The notes beneath the pieces are model-generated. The model ran no database searches. It was not told the origin of the DNA and saw only the letters and a list, made by a program, of their open reading frames with translations. The translations under genes and the position numbers were made by a program. From positions 77,693,343 to 77,757,342 of the forward strand of contig NC_035434.2 in the NCBI RefSeq assembly GCF_002127325.2: 64,000 bases of DNA, in the 5' to 3' direction. This document shows positions 1 through 10,621 of this stretch, one piece after another. Within the stretch, counting starts at the first letter, position 1, and each line of letters begins with the position of its first letter. This stretch comes from Helianthus annuus (Eukaryota > Streptophyta > Magnoliopsida > Asterales > Asteraceae).

Positions 1-1284
1 CGTCTCATAACTCCAACTCTGGCAGTTAACAGCAATGTGTCCTTGATAACCGCATCGGTAAACACTCTGTTATCATACCAATCACCATTTTCAGTCCAAA
101 TGCTCAAATCAAAGCACTGTTTGGCTTGGTGATACTCCTTTTTCCTCTTGATTGTTGGATTTGACTTTTGAGCACTGTGGTCCGACCTGCACCACTTATT
201 ACCAACAATTTTTGAGTTTACATTTTTCAATTTTTGTGATTTTTGATTACGATTGGATGATTGATCTGATGAGCTTTTATTTTCTTTTTGCACAATTTTC
301 TCAGTTTTAATTTTTTGTTTCTGTTCCACTTTCTTCTTTAAAGGTTTTTGCTTAGACCATTCTCCCTTTTCAGTCGATTGTAAAACAGTTTTCTGAAATT
401 TTTCTTTTAATTTCAAAAACAATTTTTGTTTTTCAATTTTGTCATCTTCATCATCAGATTTCTCATCGCAATCTTCAACTTTGACATTATCAAAGTTTGT
501 GACATCGTCACTTATTGGGACAGAATTGATCGGTTTTGGACATGGAATGTTCACATACTTTGAAGAAGTCACAAAACCTTTCAATTTTGTTTCAGGCTCA
601 CTGATTTTCTTTCGAGCTTGCTCACTTTCCTTTTCAAGCCGAATAATCTTTTCAAGATGAGAATTGATCATTTTTTGCTTTTCGATGTTGTTTTTACTAA
701 ACACATATCTCCCATCTTCAAGAATTTTTATTTGACTTTGAAATTCCTTCTCCAATTTTAATTTCTCATTTTCAAAATTTTTCATTTTATCTTCAAAAAC
801 TTTCGCATTTTCATTCAATTTTTTGTTTTCAAGCTTTATCCAGAAATCTTCATCTTCTAAAGATTTCTGTTTGCTTTCAAACTCTTTTTCTTTTTCTTTC
901 AAAACTTTGTTTTCAGATGTCAAACTGTTCAAACTAGCCAACAGTTTGTCATTTTCAATTTTCAACTTCTCACAATTTTCTTTCAAAATAAGAATCTGCT
1001 TATCATCAGCCTGCTTCTCATCTTTCAACTTATTGATCTCCAATGCCAAACTTTCCGCATCTTTCACGAGTTTGTCATTAACAGTCTTAAAGTTGTCACA
1101 TTTTGAGCACACTGTTTCATTCTTCACAGATTCATCAACTTTTGAAGCTCCTTCATCATTTGCCCTGAATGTGCCTGCACAAAAGATTTTAACGAAATCA
1201 AGAGGATTTTCATTCTCGTCAATATAACAACCTCTCTTGATATCGTATTTCATCACATATTTTGCCCTAACACATTCAACAATC
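1..1284 (-). CDS. Copia-1 gag, central/C-terminal part (coiled coil), runs off the window
   Basis: I checked a minus-strand frame codon by codon from about 1284 to base 1 and found no stop (about 427 codons). It starts with a Cys-containing segment (KYDIKRGCYIDENENPLDF), then a short Cys pair (CSKCDNF), then a very Lys/Glu-rich stretch of roughly 200 residues with heptad-like spacing typical of coiled coils (about 1080-600). An acidic patch (EDCDEKSDDEDDK, near 470-430) and a basic Lys/Gln-rich segment follow. Tryptophan and cysteine reappear near the window edge. It continues the UBN2 part at 1276-1725 but one base out of frame. No CCHC knuckle is visible before the edge. The function as structural Gag is inferred from position and composition. 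Confidence 0.7.
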
Positions 1285-1725
1285 CTTTTTGATCATCTCC
1301 TCGATCACATCTAAATCCAGATCCAACACATGATTTTCCAACACTTTAATCATATCTTTTCTTTTCTTTTTATTTTCAAATTCATGAGTTTTAAGTTTGC
1401 TGATGAATTTGTTTAGGTGTAATTTTGAAAAATTTGAATCCTTTCTTAAATTTTCCAAACATTCACTCCATTCAACAGGTAATGCATCTGCAAACTTTTC
1501 TATCTTTTCAGCATCTGACAGAAATATCTCATGATCTTTCAAGTAATTAAGTAAGACGCTATATCGGTTTTCTAGATCTTCCAAAGTTTCATCTTTCAAA
1601 CATACAAAATATTTAAACCTTTTGACCCATCCATTCTTTTTCACATTTTTATAACTCTCATCTATAAATCCTCGATTCCAATCATTAAATCTCTCAAAAT
1701 AATAATTTTCTTCTTCATCAAACAT
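1276..1725 (-). CDS. Copia-1 gag N-terminal part (UBN2-like)
   Basis: The 149-residue frame starts MFDEEENYYF and contains a UBN2/gag-like block with KIEKFADALPVEW, equivalent to KLADALPQKEW in the gag of element A. Compared with element A it lacks about 110 residues of the N-terminal gag region, so this lineage either has a short Gag or begins upstream in a way I cannot resolve. The frame ends at a TGA (1276-1278), while the rest of gag is open one base out of register. Either a single-base insertion or a +1 recoding event joins them. The upstream 1.2 kb has no long in-frame extension. It would form the particle core of the element. Confidence 0.65.
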   Translation of the reverse strand: MFDEEENYYFERFNDWNRGFIDESYKNVKKNGWVKRFKYFVCLKDETLEDLENRYSVLLNYLKDHEIFLSDAEKIEKFADALPVEWSECLENLRKDSNFSKLHLNKFISKLKTHEFENKKKRKDMIKVLENHVLDLDLDVIEEMIKKDC

Positions 1726-1899
1726 TTTGATCTCACTTTCTTTGTTAAGTGACTTGATTAAAGTTTTTATTGAAGTTCAAAGTCCACAGAATTTCAATGT
1801 CTTGATATTTGCACCTTGTAAAAACACTTCGAATCTCCTGCAAACACACAAACAAATGATCAGTTTAAAAATATCAAACTCTCAAACAACTGAATCACA

Positions 1900-2345
1900 T
1901 TGTGATTTGGCCTTTTGTTCACTTGTGTGTGGCCGTAAATAATCAACCAATTAATATTGCAGCATGCAACAACCAAGTGATTGGGCCTCTTGTTACACTA
2001 AGTGGGCGGCACCTCCAAGTTCACTATACTGATCATCGATTGGGCCACACAAATAGTAGTCAACAACAACTCATAGGCCGCACATGTTATGTATGGATTG
2101 ATTGTGGCTGACAAATTCAGTTGTTAAACATACTATGATTGGGCCGACCTTTTTATGGGGCGGTGCAATTATGAAGACTTAAACTATGATTGAGCCACAA
2201 ATAGTTAATAGGGCGGTGAAACAAAGTCTGTGATTGGGCTGATTTCTTTTAATGGGGCGGCACCTCAGTAGTCAACAACAACAACCGCTATCACATGGGC
2301 CGCCTTTTCACTGATTGGGCCAAAAATATGAGTGTGGCCGACAAC
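1900..2345 (-). repeat. Copia-1 leader: reiterated GGCCCAATC-type motif
   Basis: On the plus strand the words GATTGGGCC, GATTTGGCC, GATTGAGCC and GATTGTGGC recur about eight times at roughly 45-60 base intervals (near 1904, 1979, 2037, 2098, 2138, 2190, 2231, 2317). GGGCGGCAC or GGGCGGTG words are interspersed. In the sense of the element the core is GGCCCAATC, which resembles plant site II/TCP-type TGGGCC elements. The array lies between the primer-binding site and gag. Function is unknown. Confidence 0.55.
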
Positions 2346-2480
2346 TTTAAATTCCCTTAATTCTTATTTGACCAACATTATAGTGGAACTGACACTACTT
2401 TATTTCACTTAATTTGACCGTTAATCACATGCACCTACTGATCAACCTCGTTAAATGTATCACACAACTCGATGAACCTT

Positions 2481-2724
2481 TTCAAACGATTCACACACTT
2501 CGAAGTATTTTCAAACGGTGTGTCGGTTTTCAAACGATGTGTCGATTTCAAACAATCTTGTTCAAACGGTATGTCATCTTTCAAGCGGAAGTCATATTTC
2601 AAATGATGACTTCAAACGGAAGTGATGTTTCAAACGGTAGGATCCTGTTTTTCAAACGGAAAGGTGCATTTTCAAACTGTCACGTCCAGTTTCAAACGAG
2701 AAGGTCAGATTACGTTCAAACGGT
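2481..2724 (-). repeat. Copia-1 leader: TTCAAACGG array
   Basis: Thirteen close copies of TTCAAACGG occur on the plus strand, starting near 2481, 2510, 2529, 2547, 2561, 2580, 2598, 2611, 2629, 2651, 2671, 2691 and 2715. Spacing is usually 18-20 bases (range 13-29). The same word is present in both orientations in the U3 of the LTR (3172-3254). The array sits in the transcribed leader between the primer-binding site and gag. Confidence 0.75.
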
Positions 2725-2928
2725 CACCAATTTTTATGTCATTTTTACCAGTTTTACTTCGAATTTAGAGCTGAAACTTTCAAGGGTTTGTTAAAATGCA
2801 CTTTTACACGTTCTGTGAAAGTTATAGCCGATTTTAACCGTGAAAAGTATCAGTTTTGTGAAAGAAGGTGTAGAAAATTAGAATTTGCTAGCGAAAACGA
2901 GCTAAACGGCAAGAACTCTTCCTCCTGA

Positions 2929-2940
2929 GCTCTGATACCA
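2929..2940 (-). other. Primer-binding site, initiator tRNA-Met (Copia-1)
   Basis: The plus-strand sequence GCTCTGATACCA is the reverse complement of TGGTATCAGAGC, the standard plant initiator-Met primer site. It is separated by two bases from the LTR start at 2943. It fixes both the element orientation and the LTR border. Confidence 0.85.
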
Positions 2941-2942
2941 GT

Positions 2943-3467
2943 TGTAGGATCGTGAAACGACCTGACGAGTCGATCAGAAGAGCGCTCAGACCGAATCAGA
3001 GGCGGAATACATTGATTTGGTCTTCGTTTAGCTTGGATTCACTATTAATTGTCTTGTTTATTGATCTTTAACAGATTTACAGTACAAAGACACTTCGACG
3101 GAGCTTCGCTGTCGGAAACTAGACCGTTACAACTGACATCGTTTGAAGGGTATTTATAGGTCTAGCCCCTTCCGTTTGAAGGTGATATGTCACCCTTCAA
3201 ACGGAAGCCTTTCAAACGGTTACAAGTCTTTCAAACGTAATACAATTCAAATGGTCAACATCATCTCAAACTACCAAGCTATTACAAACGGTCAACATGA
3301 ATTCTAATTGGACCAATCTGTTTTTGTCTTATATGTGATGACACAAGGATGATGTCATCAATATGATGTCACAGGATGATGTCATATTGATGATGTCACA
3401 CATGTTCAGATCCGCATCGCAACTGAGACTCGACATAAGACGAAGACGACAGATGACTGCATCAACA
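2943..3467 (-). repeat. 5' LTR of Copia-1 with promoter motifs
   Basis: The LTR is 525 bp, TG...CA. A TATA box (CCTATAAATA on the minus strand) lies at 3151-3160. Directly upstream in element orientation (3172-3254) are TTCAAACGG words in both orientations. Two of them form an imperfect inverted repeat of about 17 bp per arm (3170-3209). Farther upstream (3336-3402) TGATGTCA recurs five times, a bZIP-like word. No second LTR copy is in the window, so the outer border is inferred from CA and the adjacent aaaac. Confidence 0.75.
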
Positions 3468-3641
3468 AAAACCCTGTTTTGCCTTAGCGTTCTTTCAATT
3501 TCCGGATCAAACGATAGTGGTGACGACTTGTGAGAGCCTCTAGTATGCATACACCTTAAAGTACCTGCACACTAAACACAACCAGCGTAAACCCGAAAAT
3601 AACAAAACAAAACTACTAAATTAACACACGTTACGCACTAC

Positions 3642-3659
3642 TCCCCGGCAACGGCGCCA
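3642..3659 (-). other. Primer-binding site, tRNA-Asp type (element G)
   Basis: An 18-base match to the 3' end of plant tRNA-Asp is read on the plus strand (TCCCCGGCAACGGCGCCA), so the site is on the minus strand. It lies five bases from the LTR start at 3665. The same site occurs in element D at 38338-38355. Confidence 0.85.
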
Positions 3660-3664
3660 AAATT

Positions 3665-4810
3665 TGACGTGCTATCGTGGTACACGCAAATTTAATCCAA
3701 ATAACAACTAATAGATAGTGGTAAATGGGTATCGAACTCAGGGAGTATGTGGAGAATGTGTTGATTTTATAGCTTTGAAAAGTAACTACAATTAACCTAC
3801 TATGCAGAAATTAAAGATCAATGATTTGGATTGTTGTTTTGGAAAACTAAATTACTAGCTAATTGCAAATCAAAATTGGTTGTTTAACAGATTAAGAGAA
3901 ATTGACCATCTTAGGTTCCGGTTTCCATTAACAATTGTGCACAAATCTAACTAGAAAGAGTTACATAGAGATAACTCATGCATAAACGTTTGTTGTGATA
4001 AAAGGGAACGAAGTACTCAGATTATGTAAACGCGAGGTTGTTACCCAATGATCAATTAACCAATATCCAACCCTAACCCTCCCCGTGATATCTCGGTTGT
4101 CAACGACACCAAGAACGTATGATTTAGACTAGGAACAAAACATCAATTAACAATTTACAACCAAACATTCATGCATCATAATAAACATAGCAACATACCA
4201 AGTCTATTATTCTAGAAATAAAGATTCATCACACAAAAGTCATAAAGAAACCTTCACCTAAGATGATCACCGAAAATTTAGCTGGACATTGTTTGGTGGA
4301 TCATCATAACATCATGATTGAAGTTCATATGAATCAAAAGACAAACCGAAATGTTAGAAATTGTTCACAAACACTTGTCAAAGCCAAAATTCGCCCTAGC
4401 ACTCCAGAGAAATGTCCAATGATGAGATCATGTGAAAAACACCCAAAAACGGTTTAAAACAAGGCAGTTACATTTTCCTCGCAGCCTCCACCGTAACTTA
4501 CGGTACCCACCGTAAGTTACGGTGGACTTCAAAGTTGTTAAGGTGCTTCAGGACTGAGGTACGGTGGAGACTTTCATATTTCAGGGCCACCGTAATTTAC
4601 GGTGGCCACCGTAAATTACGGTGGAGCCCTGAATTGTTTGTTTCTTCTCTTCTTTCCTTCCATGCATGACCCGTTCCTCTCCAATCCCTCCAAAGCAGCG
4701 TTTTATCCATTTTTAGCTCCCGAACTATACCTGAAACATAAGCAACTGTAGTTATCTAATTCAAGATAATTACACGATCAAGTGAGGGATAAACTCGTCT
4801 TTTAACATCA
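3665..4810 (-). repeat. 5' LTR of element G
   Basis: The LTR is 1146 bp, beginning TGACGTGCTATCG and ending TTTAACATCA on the plus strand. The phrase ATCGAACTCAGGGAGTATG near 3729 is of a kind common in Athila-type LTRs. It carries four 19-bp palindromes at 4488-4624. I could not place a convincing TATA box. Only one copy of the LTR is in view, so both borders are inferred. Confidence 0.65.
4488..4624 (-). repeat. Four CCACCGTAA-n-TTACGGTGG palindromes in the LTR of G
   Basis: Perfect or near-perfect 19-bp palindromes lie at 4488-4506 (centre C, last bases degenerate), 4507-4525 (centre G), 4587-4605 (centre T) and 4606-4624 (centre A). They form two adjacent pairs. A half site TACGGTGG lies near 4560. 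Single-stranded, each pair could fold as a cruciform or hairpin; each unit could also be a dimeric protein site. Confidence 0.85.
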
Positions 4811-6600
4811 TTAAGGGTTGTCCTATGGACCACCCGTCACTTACGCGTCTCGTCAGCTTAAGATCCACGAGAAGAACTATACGACCCATGACCTCGAGCT
4901 AGGCGCAGTTGTTTTTGCGTTGAAGATTTGGCGACACTACCTGTATGGTACAAAGTGTACGGTCTTCACCGACCATAGGATCCTGCAACATATCTTCAGC
5001 CAAAAGGAACTGAATATGCATCAACGCCAATTGGTAGAACTTCTCAACGATTACGAATGTGAGATTCGTTACCATCCTGGCAAAGCAAATGTCGTTGCCG
5101 ACGCCCTCAGTAGACGAAGCTATTTGCATAGAGCTCGTAATATTCAATCCCAACATCATCTCGAATCTCTCATCCGCGAAGCCCAACATGCTTGCTTTAC
5201 CGAGCGCACTTTGAAAAAGGAAAGGATTCTTAACGGTGGAGCCCAGCTAGTGAATAAATCGAATGGGATATTCCATTATCTGGACCGAATCTGGGGATCC
5301 CTAAGCGGACCGATTTACGCCAAATTCTAGTGGACGAAGCCTATAAGTCTCGTTATGCTATTCATCCCGGTGCCGATAAAATGTACCAGGACCTTCGCTA
5401 CAAGTACTGGTGGCCGGGCATGAAGAAAGATATCGCTCTCTATGTTTCGAAGTGCCTGACTTGCTCGAAAGTCAAGGCCGAGCACCAAAGACCCTCTGGC
5501 TTACTCGTCCAACTCGAGATTCCCATATGGAAATGGGAGAGTATAGCTATGGACTTTATAACAAAACTTCCGCGCACGCCATCAGGTCACGACAGCATCT
5601 GGGTTGTCGTTGACCGCTTGACTAAATCTGCTCACTTCCTGCCAATTCGAGAAGACTACAAGGTAGAAAAATTAGCCTAAATCTACACCAACGAGATCAT
5701 TAGTCGACATGGGACGCCTCGCGACATCATCTCTGACCGCGATGGTCGGTTTACCTCACGTATTTGGGAAACGTTTCAATCTACTCTCGGTATTACGCTT
5801 AATCTAAGTACCGCATTTCATCCCCAAACCGACGGTCAGACTGAAAGAACGATTCGTACCCTTGAAGACATGCTCTGTTCGTGTGTCATAGATTTCGGTG
5901 GTTATTGGGACACATACTTGCCTTTAGTCGAATTCTCATACAATAACAGTTATCATTCTAGTATACAAATGGCACCGTTTGAGGCATTGTACGGAAGAAA
6001 ATGTCGATCGCCAATTGTGTGGCATGAGATCGGAGATTCGCAAATAACGGTCCTGAGCTACTGCAAGAAACGAATGACAAAATCCTCCAGATTCGAGACA
6101 ACCTGTTGAAAGCTCGGAGTCGTCAGAAAAGTTACGCCGATAGACGACGCAAGCCCCTTGAATTTGACGTTGGCTACCACGTATTTCTAAAGGTATCACC
6201 TTGGAAGGGTGTGGTCAGATTCGGCAAGAAAGGAAAGCTCGCGCCTCGATATGTGGGACCCTTTAAGATTCTTGAAAGGATCAGAAATGTGGCCTACAGA
6301 CTCGAACTACCGGAGGAACTTAACAACGTTCACCCGACTTTCCATGTGTCGAACCTCGTAAAGTGTCTGGCTGAGCATGATTTATACGTACCGCTAGAAG
6401 ATCTTCAAGTAAACGAAACACTACACTTCATGGAGAAGCCCGTCGAGATCATGGACCGACAAACCAAACAGCTCAGACGCTCGTGCATTCCCATTGTGAA
6501 GGTTCGATGGGAAGGCAAACGAGGCCCAGAGTTCACTTGGGAACTTGAAAGCGACATGAAGGCGAAGTACCCGCAGTTGTTTGTTATGGCTAAAGCCTAA
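4811..6600 (+). pseudogene. F pol remnant: RNase H, integrase, chromodomain-like tail
   Basis: The frame resumes inside RNase H ([29 protein letters not shown]). It continues through the integrase zinc finger (IHPGADKMY ... CLTCSKVK), the catalytic core ([32 protein letters not shown], so the DDE triad is present), the GPF/chromovirus tail ([21 protein letters not shown]) and a chromodomain-like end ([10 protein letters not shown]). It is broken by a +1 shift near 5293, an in-frame TAA at 5678 and a one-base loss near 6048. It closely follows B1 in order and sequence but is clearly diverged. It cannot make a functional protein. Confidence 0.85.
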
Positions 6601-6659
6601 TTTCGGGACGAAATTCCCTTAAGTGGGAGAGGCTGTAACACCCTGTGTTTCAGAAGTCA

Positions 6660-6722
6660 AAGTCAAAGTCAAGATTGAAGTCAAAGTCAAGATTGAAGTC
6701 AAAGTCAAGATTGAAGTCAAAG
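6660..6722 (+). repeat. 18-bp tandem repeat (AAGTCAAAGTCAAGATTG) x 3.5
   Basis: Exact units lie at 6660-6677, 6678-6695 and 6696-6713, followed by a half unit. The core AAGTCAAAGTCAA is also seen near the outer ends of the LTRs of B1 and B2, suggesting a common feature of this chromovirus lineage. Confidence 0.85.
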
Positions 6723-7170
6723 GAAGAAAAGATTGCTAATTACGATCTGTCACTCCTTGCTCAACTACTATTTTGACTTCTTTGACTTGTAGATAATCTA
6801 TTTATTTTATCGCATTAGTTGTATTATGTGGAGTACTTGTAATAATCGAGGTTTATCGCTGTTTATCGCCTGTTTTACCGCTTATCGCATCGCAATCGCA
6901 TTCGCAACCCGAATTATGCGTTCTGGATATTGATTTACGTGTGTGTGCTATTTATGTGTTACTTGTGCATGTTTACTTATGTTTATATTATGGTGAATAA
7001 TCAAAACGCAATCGAAACTCTATCGCAATCGAATCGCGGACGCTAAACGTTAGTTAGTTATAGTGATTGTATGTTAGATATAGTAGTTGGGATTAATCGC
7101 ATCACTCACTTAAAAGCATCGCAAAACTCAACGTACGAAATGAAACACCGAAACTCAAACCGTCGGAGCC

Positions 7171-7294
7171 ACTCGATCGAGTGACAACTCGATCGGATGG
7201 CCATCCGATCGGATTGCCACCCGATCGGACAGCCACCGGATTGGTGACCCACTCGATCCATGCACACTTTCCTTTTTGGGAAACCCTATAAATA
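7171..7294 (+). promoter_or_regulatory. F LTR promoter: CCGATCGG array plus TATA box
   Basis: Five or six copies of the words ATCCGATCGGAT, ACTCGATCGAGT and related forms, centred on the palindrome CGATCG, fill 7171-7260. TATAAATA follows at 7287-7294. Plant LTR promoters are expected here; the transcription start is not determined. Confidence 0.6.
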
Positions 7295-7950
7295 CCAACC
7301 TATCACATCATTTATGATGTGACAGCTCTCACTCGACCCAGCCGCACTCTCAAGCTTCTTTCTCTCAATTTCTTGCGATTCTTGTAAGTTTTCAACCTAA
7401 ATCTTGTACTTTCTTGATCTAGACGCACTCCTTCACCATCCTACCTTTTGAATCTTAACTTTTAACCGTGAAATCAGTGGATTTGAGGTGTTCTAGGGTG
7501 ATGTCATCATGGTGTTCTTATGAACTTCATGTTTTGGCTTCAATCCACCAAGGACAACTTAGATCTAACGGTTTCCACATGAATGAACAAAGATCCTGCA
7601 TAGATCTAAATATACTCATGGTGAAAAGGATTGAAAGATGGTTTCTAACTTTCTTTCAACTCTTTTACACTTAATGCACTCAAAACCGATAGAGCAGGAG
7701 CTCGTTCTGATCTTCTACTCCTTCTTAGTGTTGTGTCGGTTCAAGATTTGTGTTCTATCAACGAGACAATCGATCTCGGGTTAAACACGAACCACCGTCT
7801 CAAACAGCTGACTGACCGGACTAGGGTGATTCCTGCCCGATCGGGTCACATGGGTGTTTATAGGGTTCTGTTGTTTGGCACATTGTCACACCGTCTCAAG
7901 AAAACCGCAAAACTTTCAAAACAAACAAGTGTCAAGACGATCAGGCCGTC

Positions 7951-8180
7951 GGGACGGATTGCAGTCCGATCGGATTGCTATCTGATCGGATTGCCACCCG
8001 ATCGGACAGCCGTCCGATCGGTTTGCACTTGGCCCCACACTTAAACTATGTTTCAACTCTTCAAAAGTTTGAACGTCGAACGGATTGCCGTCCTATCGGA
8101 TTGCAATCCGATCGAGTGACAAACTGCTGTGAACTTGTTCTCACTAAGTGTCCTACTAATCGGATCGTCACCCGATCGAA
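7951..8180 (+). repeat. Second CCGATCGG array in the LTR of F
   Basis: At least seven CCGATCGG-like words occur in 230 bases, downstream of the predicted start of transcription. The array continues across the D insertion at 40213-40320, so the native array was longer and D landed within it. Confidence 0.65.
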
Positions 8181-8316
8181 CGACCTGAAGGGTAGAGATA
8201 CTTCTCTGTTTTCAAATTGCTACAACGAAAACTTCAAAAGGCAAACTGACGCGCATGCGAACACACATATTTATTTACAGTATCTTCACATGCGACGAAG
8301 TGCGTTTTATATTTAT

Positions 8317-8775
8317 TATTGGACCAGTTTCCGACCCTAAACAGTCAGTATAATGTAGTTCATCTTCAATTACAAAGGCGGAATCAGTGTAATTGAAGTA
8401 ACACAGCAGTTCCTTTCAATTCCTTCTCTATTTATGCTTTCTGAACCGATTTTGACAGAGTTTCGTTACAAAGCATATGACCAGGTTTCGCTCCAAGTTA
8501 CAACTCAAAACACACATCAGAGTATATATAGTTCAGCTGGTTTCGCTCTTATGACATGTCATATGAGCGAAACCCCATGTGTTAGCATAAGCGAAACCCC
8601 CTAATGTACACATGAGCGAAACCCTAAAGCCCTAAAAGCGAAACCTCTTACTAATATGTACATATGAGCGAAACCTATACATTAAACCTAATTTTGACTT
8701 TCAAGCTCCTATTTTGACTTATCTTGACCTAAGACTCAATGTATACGTAGTTAACAGACATTCTGTGCACCAACA
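8317..8775 (-). repeat. 3' LTR of remnant E with AGCGAAACC motifs
   Basis: The LTR is 459 bp. A TATA-like stretch TATATATA lies at 8523-8530. Upstream in element orientation (8539-8675) are six GCGAAACC/GGTTTCGC words, including a near-perfect 36-bp palindrome at 8539-8574. The same word dominates the LTR and leader of element A, although the rest of the LTR is diverged. Confidence 0.7.
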
Positions 8776-10621
8776 GACTCCCCCTTGGATGTTGACGTAG
8801 TCTTCAGCTCGGAGTCTTCAGTCTTGGTCTTTTCTCCAACTCTCTGTCTTCACATCATAAGCATTCTATCTTCACAAGTTCAAAATCTTGTCCTGGCTTC
8901 ATCTTCAGACTTCCCTTTGATCGTTGATCCAGACTCCCCCTTTCACAGACTCCCCTTTTCAATATGCTAGAATCTGAGGTCTTGATCTGGTTCAAGCTTT
9001 GACAGTTAGCTTCCGTGAGAATGATGAAGTCCTAAACCTGTGTCTCAAACATCAAACATTAAAAACTTATCTTTTCACAAAAACACGCAATCTATCAGTA
9101 CTAGAAATCCACTCAAGTATTCAGGTCCAAGTTAATGACCGTGATTACTCAATTAATCTACCAAGTCCAATTTAATGACCTTAGTTGATCTGATTGACAA
9201 CACAGACTGATTTTTTAAAAACAATTTCAAATATTTTATGAAATATGTAACAAGCATCAAGTTAATGAACTTATTTTAACTTTGTAAACATCTCAAACTC
9301 CGACAAAGTAAGCTCTCCTCATTCTTCAGCTCAGAACTTTTCCTGCATCTGCTTCAATCTTCGAGAATCCAACGATTAACTCTCCACTTTGGTTTGTCAA
9401 AAATAAAGCAGAAATAAAATTTTTTTGGATTTTAATAAAGTGTTCTAACCTAAGAAATGAAATACAGAAACTTAAATTGCAGAAATTAAAGAAATTAAAC
9501 TATATATAAACTTATTTTTGGCGAGCGTGTCAGGGAATCATATCAGCTTTTCAGACAAATTACTAGTACCGTTAAGCTTCATTACATGCTCAGACTTAAA
9601 CAATTCACCTCGATTGTCGATATACTGATCCATCTTAAATTCTCACACAAATTTCAATCTATTCAGGATACGATTTAGATGTCTTATGAACTTAGCTCAT
9701 TCATGTGTCCCACCTCTTGAATATACTCCCGTATCCAGAATCCCAGATATTCAGTCTTACAGGTGAGTATACCACAGATGATATCTATAAGGGGTTAAAT
9801 GCGAAGACCGTGAGAGCTCAGGTCGATACTTCCATATACGCAGAGAGATGACGGCTTCAACTTTTCGGTGTGTCCCCTTTAGAGGATCTTTTAGTTACAA
9901 CAGCAGCGACTATCAATTTTATTGTTTCATCAGCTTGCTGAGGGCGATGCTATGTTTCAAGCATTTGCAGAAAGTATTATTCGGGGACTAGGTCAGAACT
10001 TCCATTCAGCAGAAGTCCCGGAATAATACCCCAGATATCACTGAGTATAAAGACCTAGTATCTCAGAATATGGGACCTTTCAAATGAAATTTCAGGGGTT
10101 ACCTATATATCCAAGTAGTGTTCCCCACGAATTACGCAAGTTTGAAATTTTAGGTTTATAACCCGAATAAATCTACTAAATGTGCGAACACCTATCGACA
10201 CATCATTAGTGAAACTGTTTAATTCATTTATACTTTACAATTCTTTAGCATACTGTAATTATCTAGCCGATGTACTATCATTTTCCCTTTTTACGCAAAC
10301 TCTTTTTCATTTTTCTATTGTTTTTGTATTTTTTGCATTTTTTACTGTTTTTGTATTTTCTGAAAAATATATCTATATACATCTACTCCCCCAAATACCA
10401 AAACAAGTAAAAAATCGACAAACCATTGCAGATTGTTTCTCATCTTCATCCGCAACAGTACTCTCATCAACGCCAATGATGCCATCCGACACCGAAAGAA
10501 GCTTCATACCATTCAGTTTTAACAAGTATTTAAACCGATTTTTATCAAAAGCTCCTATTTTGACTTATCTTGACCTAAGACTCAATGTATACGTAGTCAA
10601 CAGACATTCCGTGCACGAACA
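8317..10621 (-). mobile_element. Element E: internally deleted copia remnant of the A family
   Basis: It is flanked by TTTAT at 8312-8316 and 10622-10626. One LTR is full (8317-8775, ending CACCAACA) and is followed by polypurine tracts read as GACTCCCCC on the plus strand. The other end has only the last 73 bases of an LTR (10549-10621). The interior (9500-10548) matches, in reverse, the 3' non-coding part of element A near 23760-24620; gag is gone. Its outer LTR base pair (TA instead of TG) is mutated. Nothing in it codes. Confidence 0.75.

Larger units (their letters stand above)
1..3467 (-). mobile_element. Copia-1: 5' part of a Ty1/copia-type LTR retrotransposon
   Basis: The element reads right to left: LTR 2943-3467 (TGTAGG...ATCAACA on the plus strand), a two-base spacer, a primer-binding site at 2929-2940, a 1.2-kb leader (1726-2928), then gag down to base 1. 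Protease, integrase and RT must lie left of the window if present. The five bases beyond the LTR (3468-3472, aaaac) should be one copy of the target duplication; the other copy is out of view. The element interrupts the leader of the Athila-like fragment G, so it is younger than G. Its gag resembles, but is distinct from, that of element A. Superfamily assignment rests on gag type and primer site, because no pol is visible. Confidence 0.8.
3468..4810 (-). mobile_element. Element G: right-hand remnant of an Athila-like Ty3/gypsy element
   Basis: Going leftward it has an LTR (3665-4810), a tRNA-Asp primer site (3642-3659) and 174 bases of leader (3468-3641) that end at the Copia-1 insertion. 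The internal coding region is beyond Copia-1 and out of the window. The same primer site and leader style occur in element D, which has recognisable Athila proteins, so the class assignment is by analogy. The right border abuts the RNase H frame of element F, so G appears to have inserted into F; the other edge is not visible. Confidence 0.65.
6634..8246 (+). repeat. 3' LTR of element F, left piece
   Basis: It starts TGTAACACCCTG after the conserved pre-LTR phrase TTTCGGGACGAAATT and a purine tract (AAGTGGGAGAGG). Contents in order: an 18-bp tandem repeat (6660-6722), a CCGATCGG array (7171-7260), TATA box TATAAATA (7287-7294), then presumed R/U5 with a second CCGATCGG array. The small reading frames inside (for example 7733-8044 and 7975-8340) are not gene-like. 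Confidence 0.7.

Noticed and set aside
3642..3659. tRNA-Asp gene (also 38338-38355)
   Set aside because: Only the last 18 bases of the tRNA match and both sites abut LTR ends; these are primer-binding sites, not genes.
8785..8970. Small plus-strand frame after the LTR of E
   Set aside because: It is antisense to the 3' non-coding part of a deleted copia element; no similarity or codon signal recognised.
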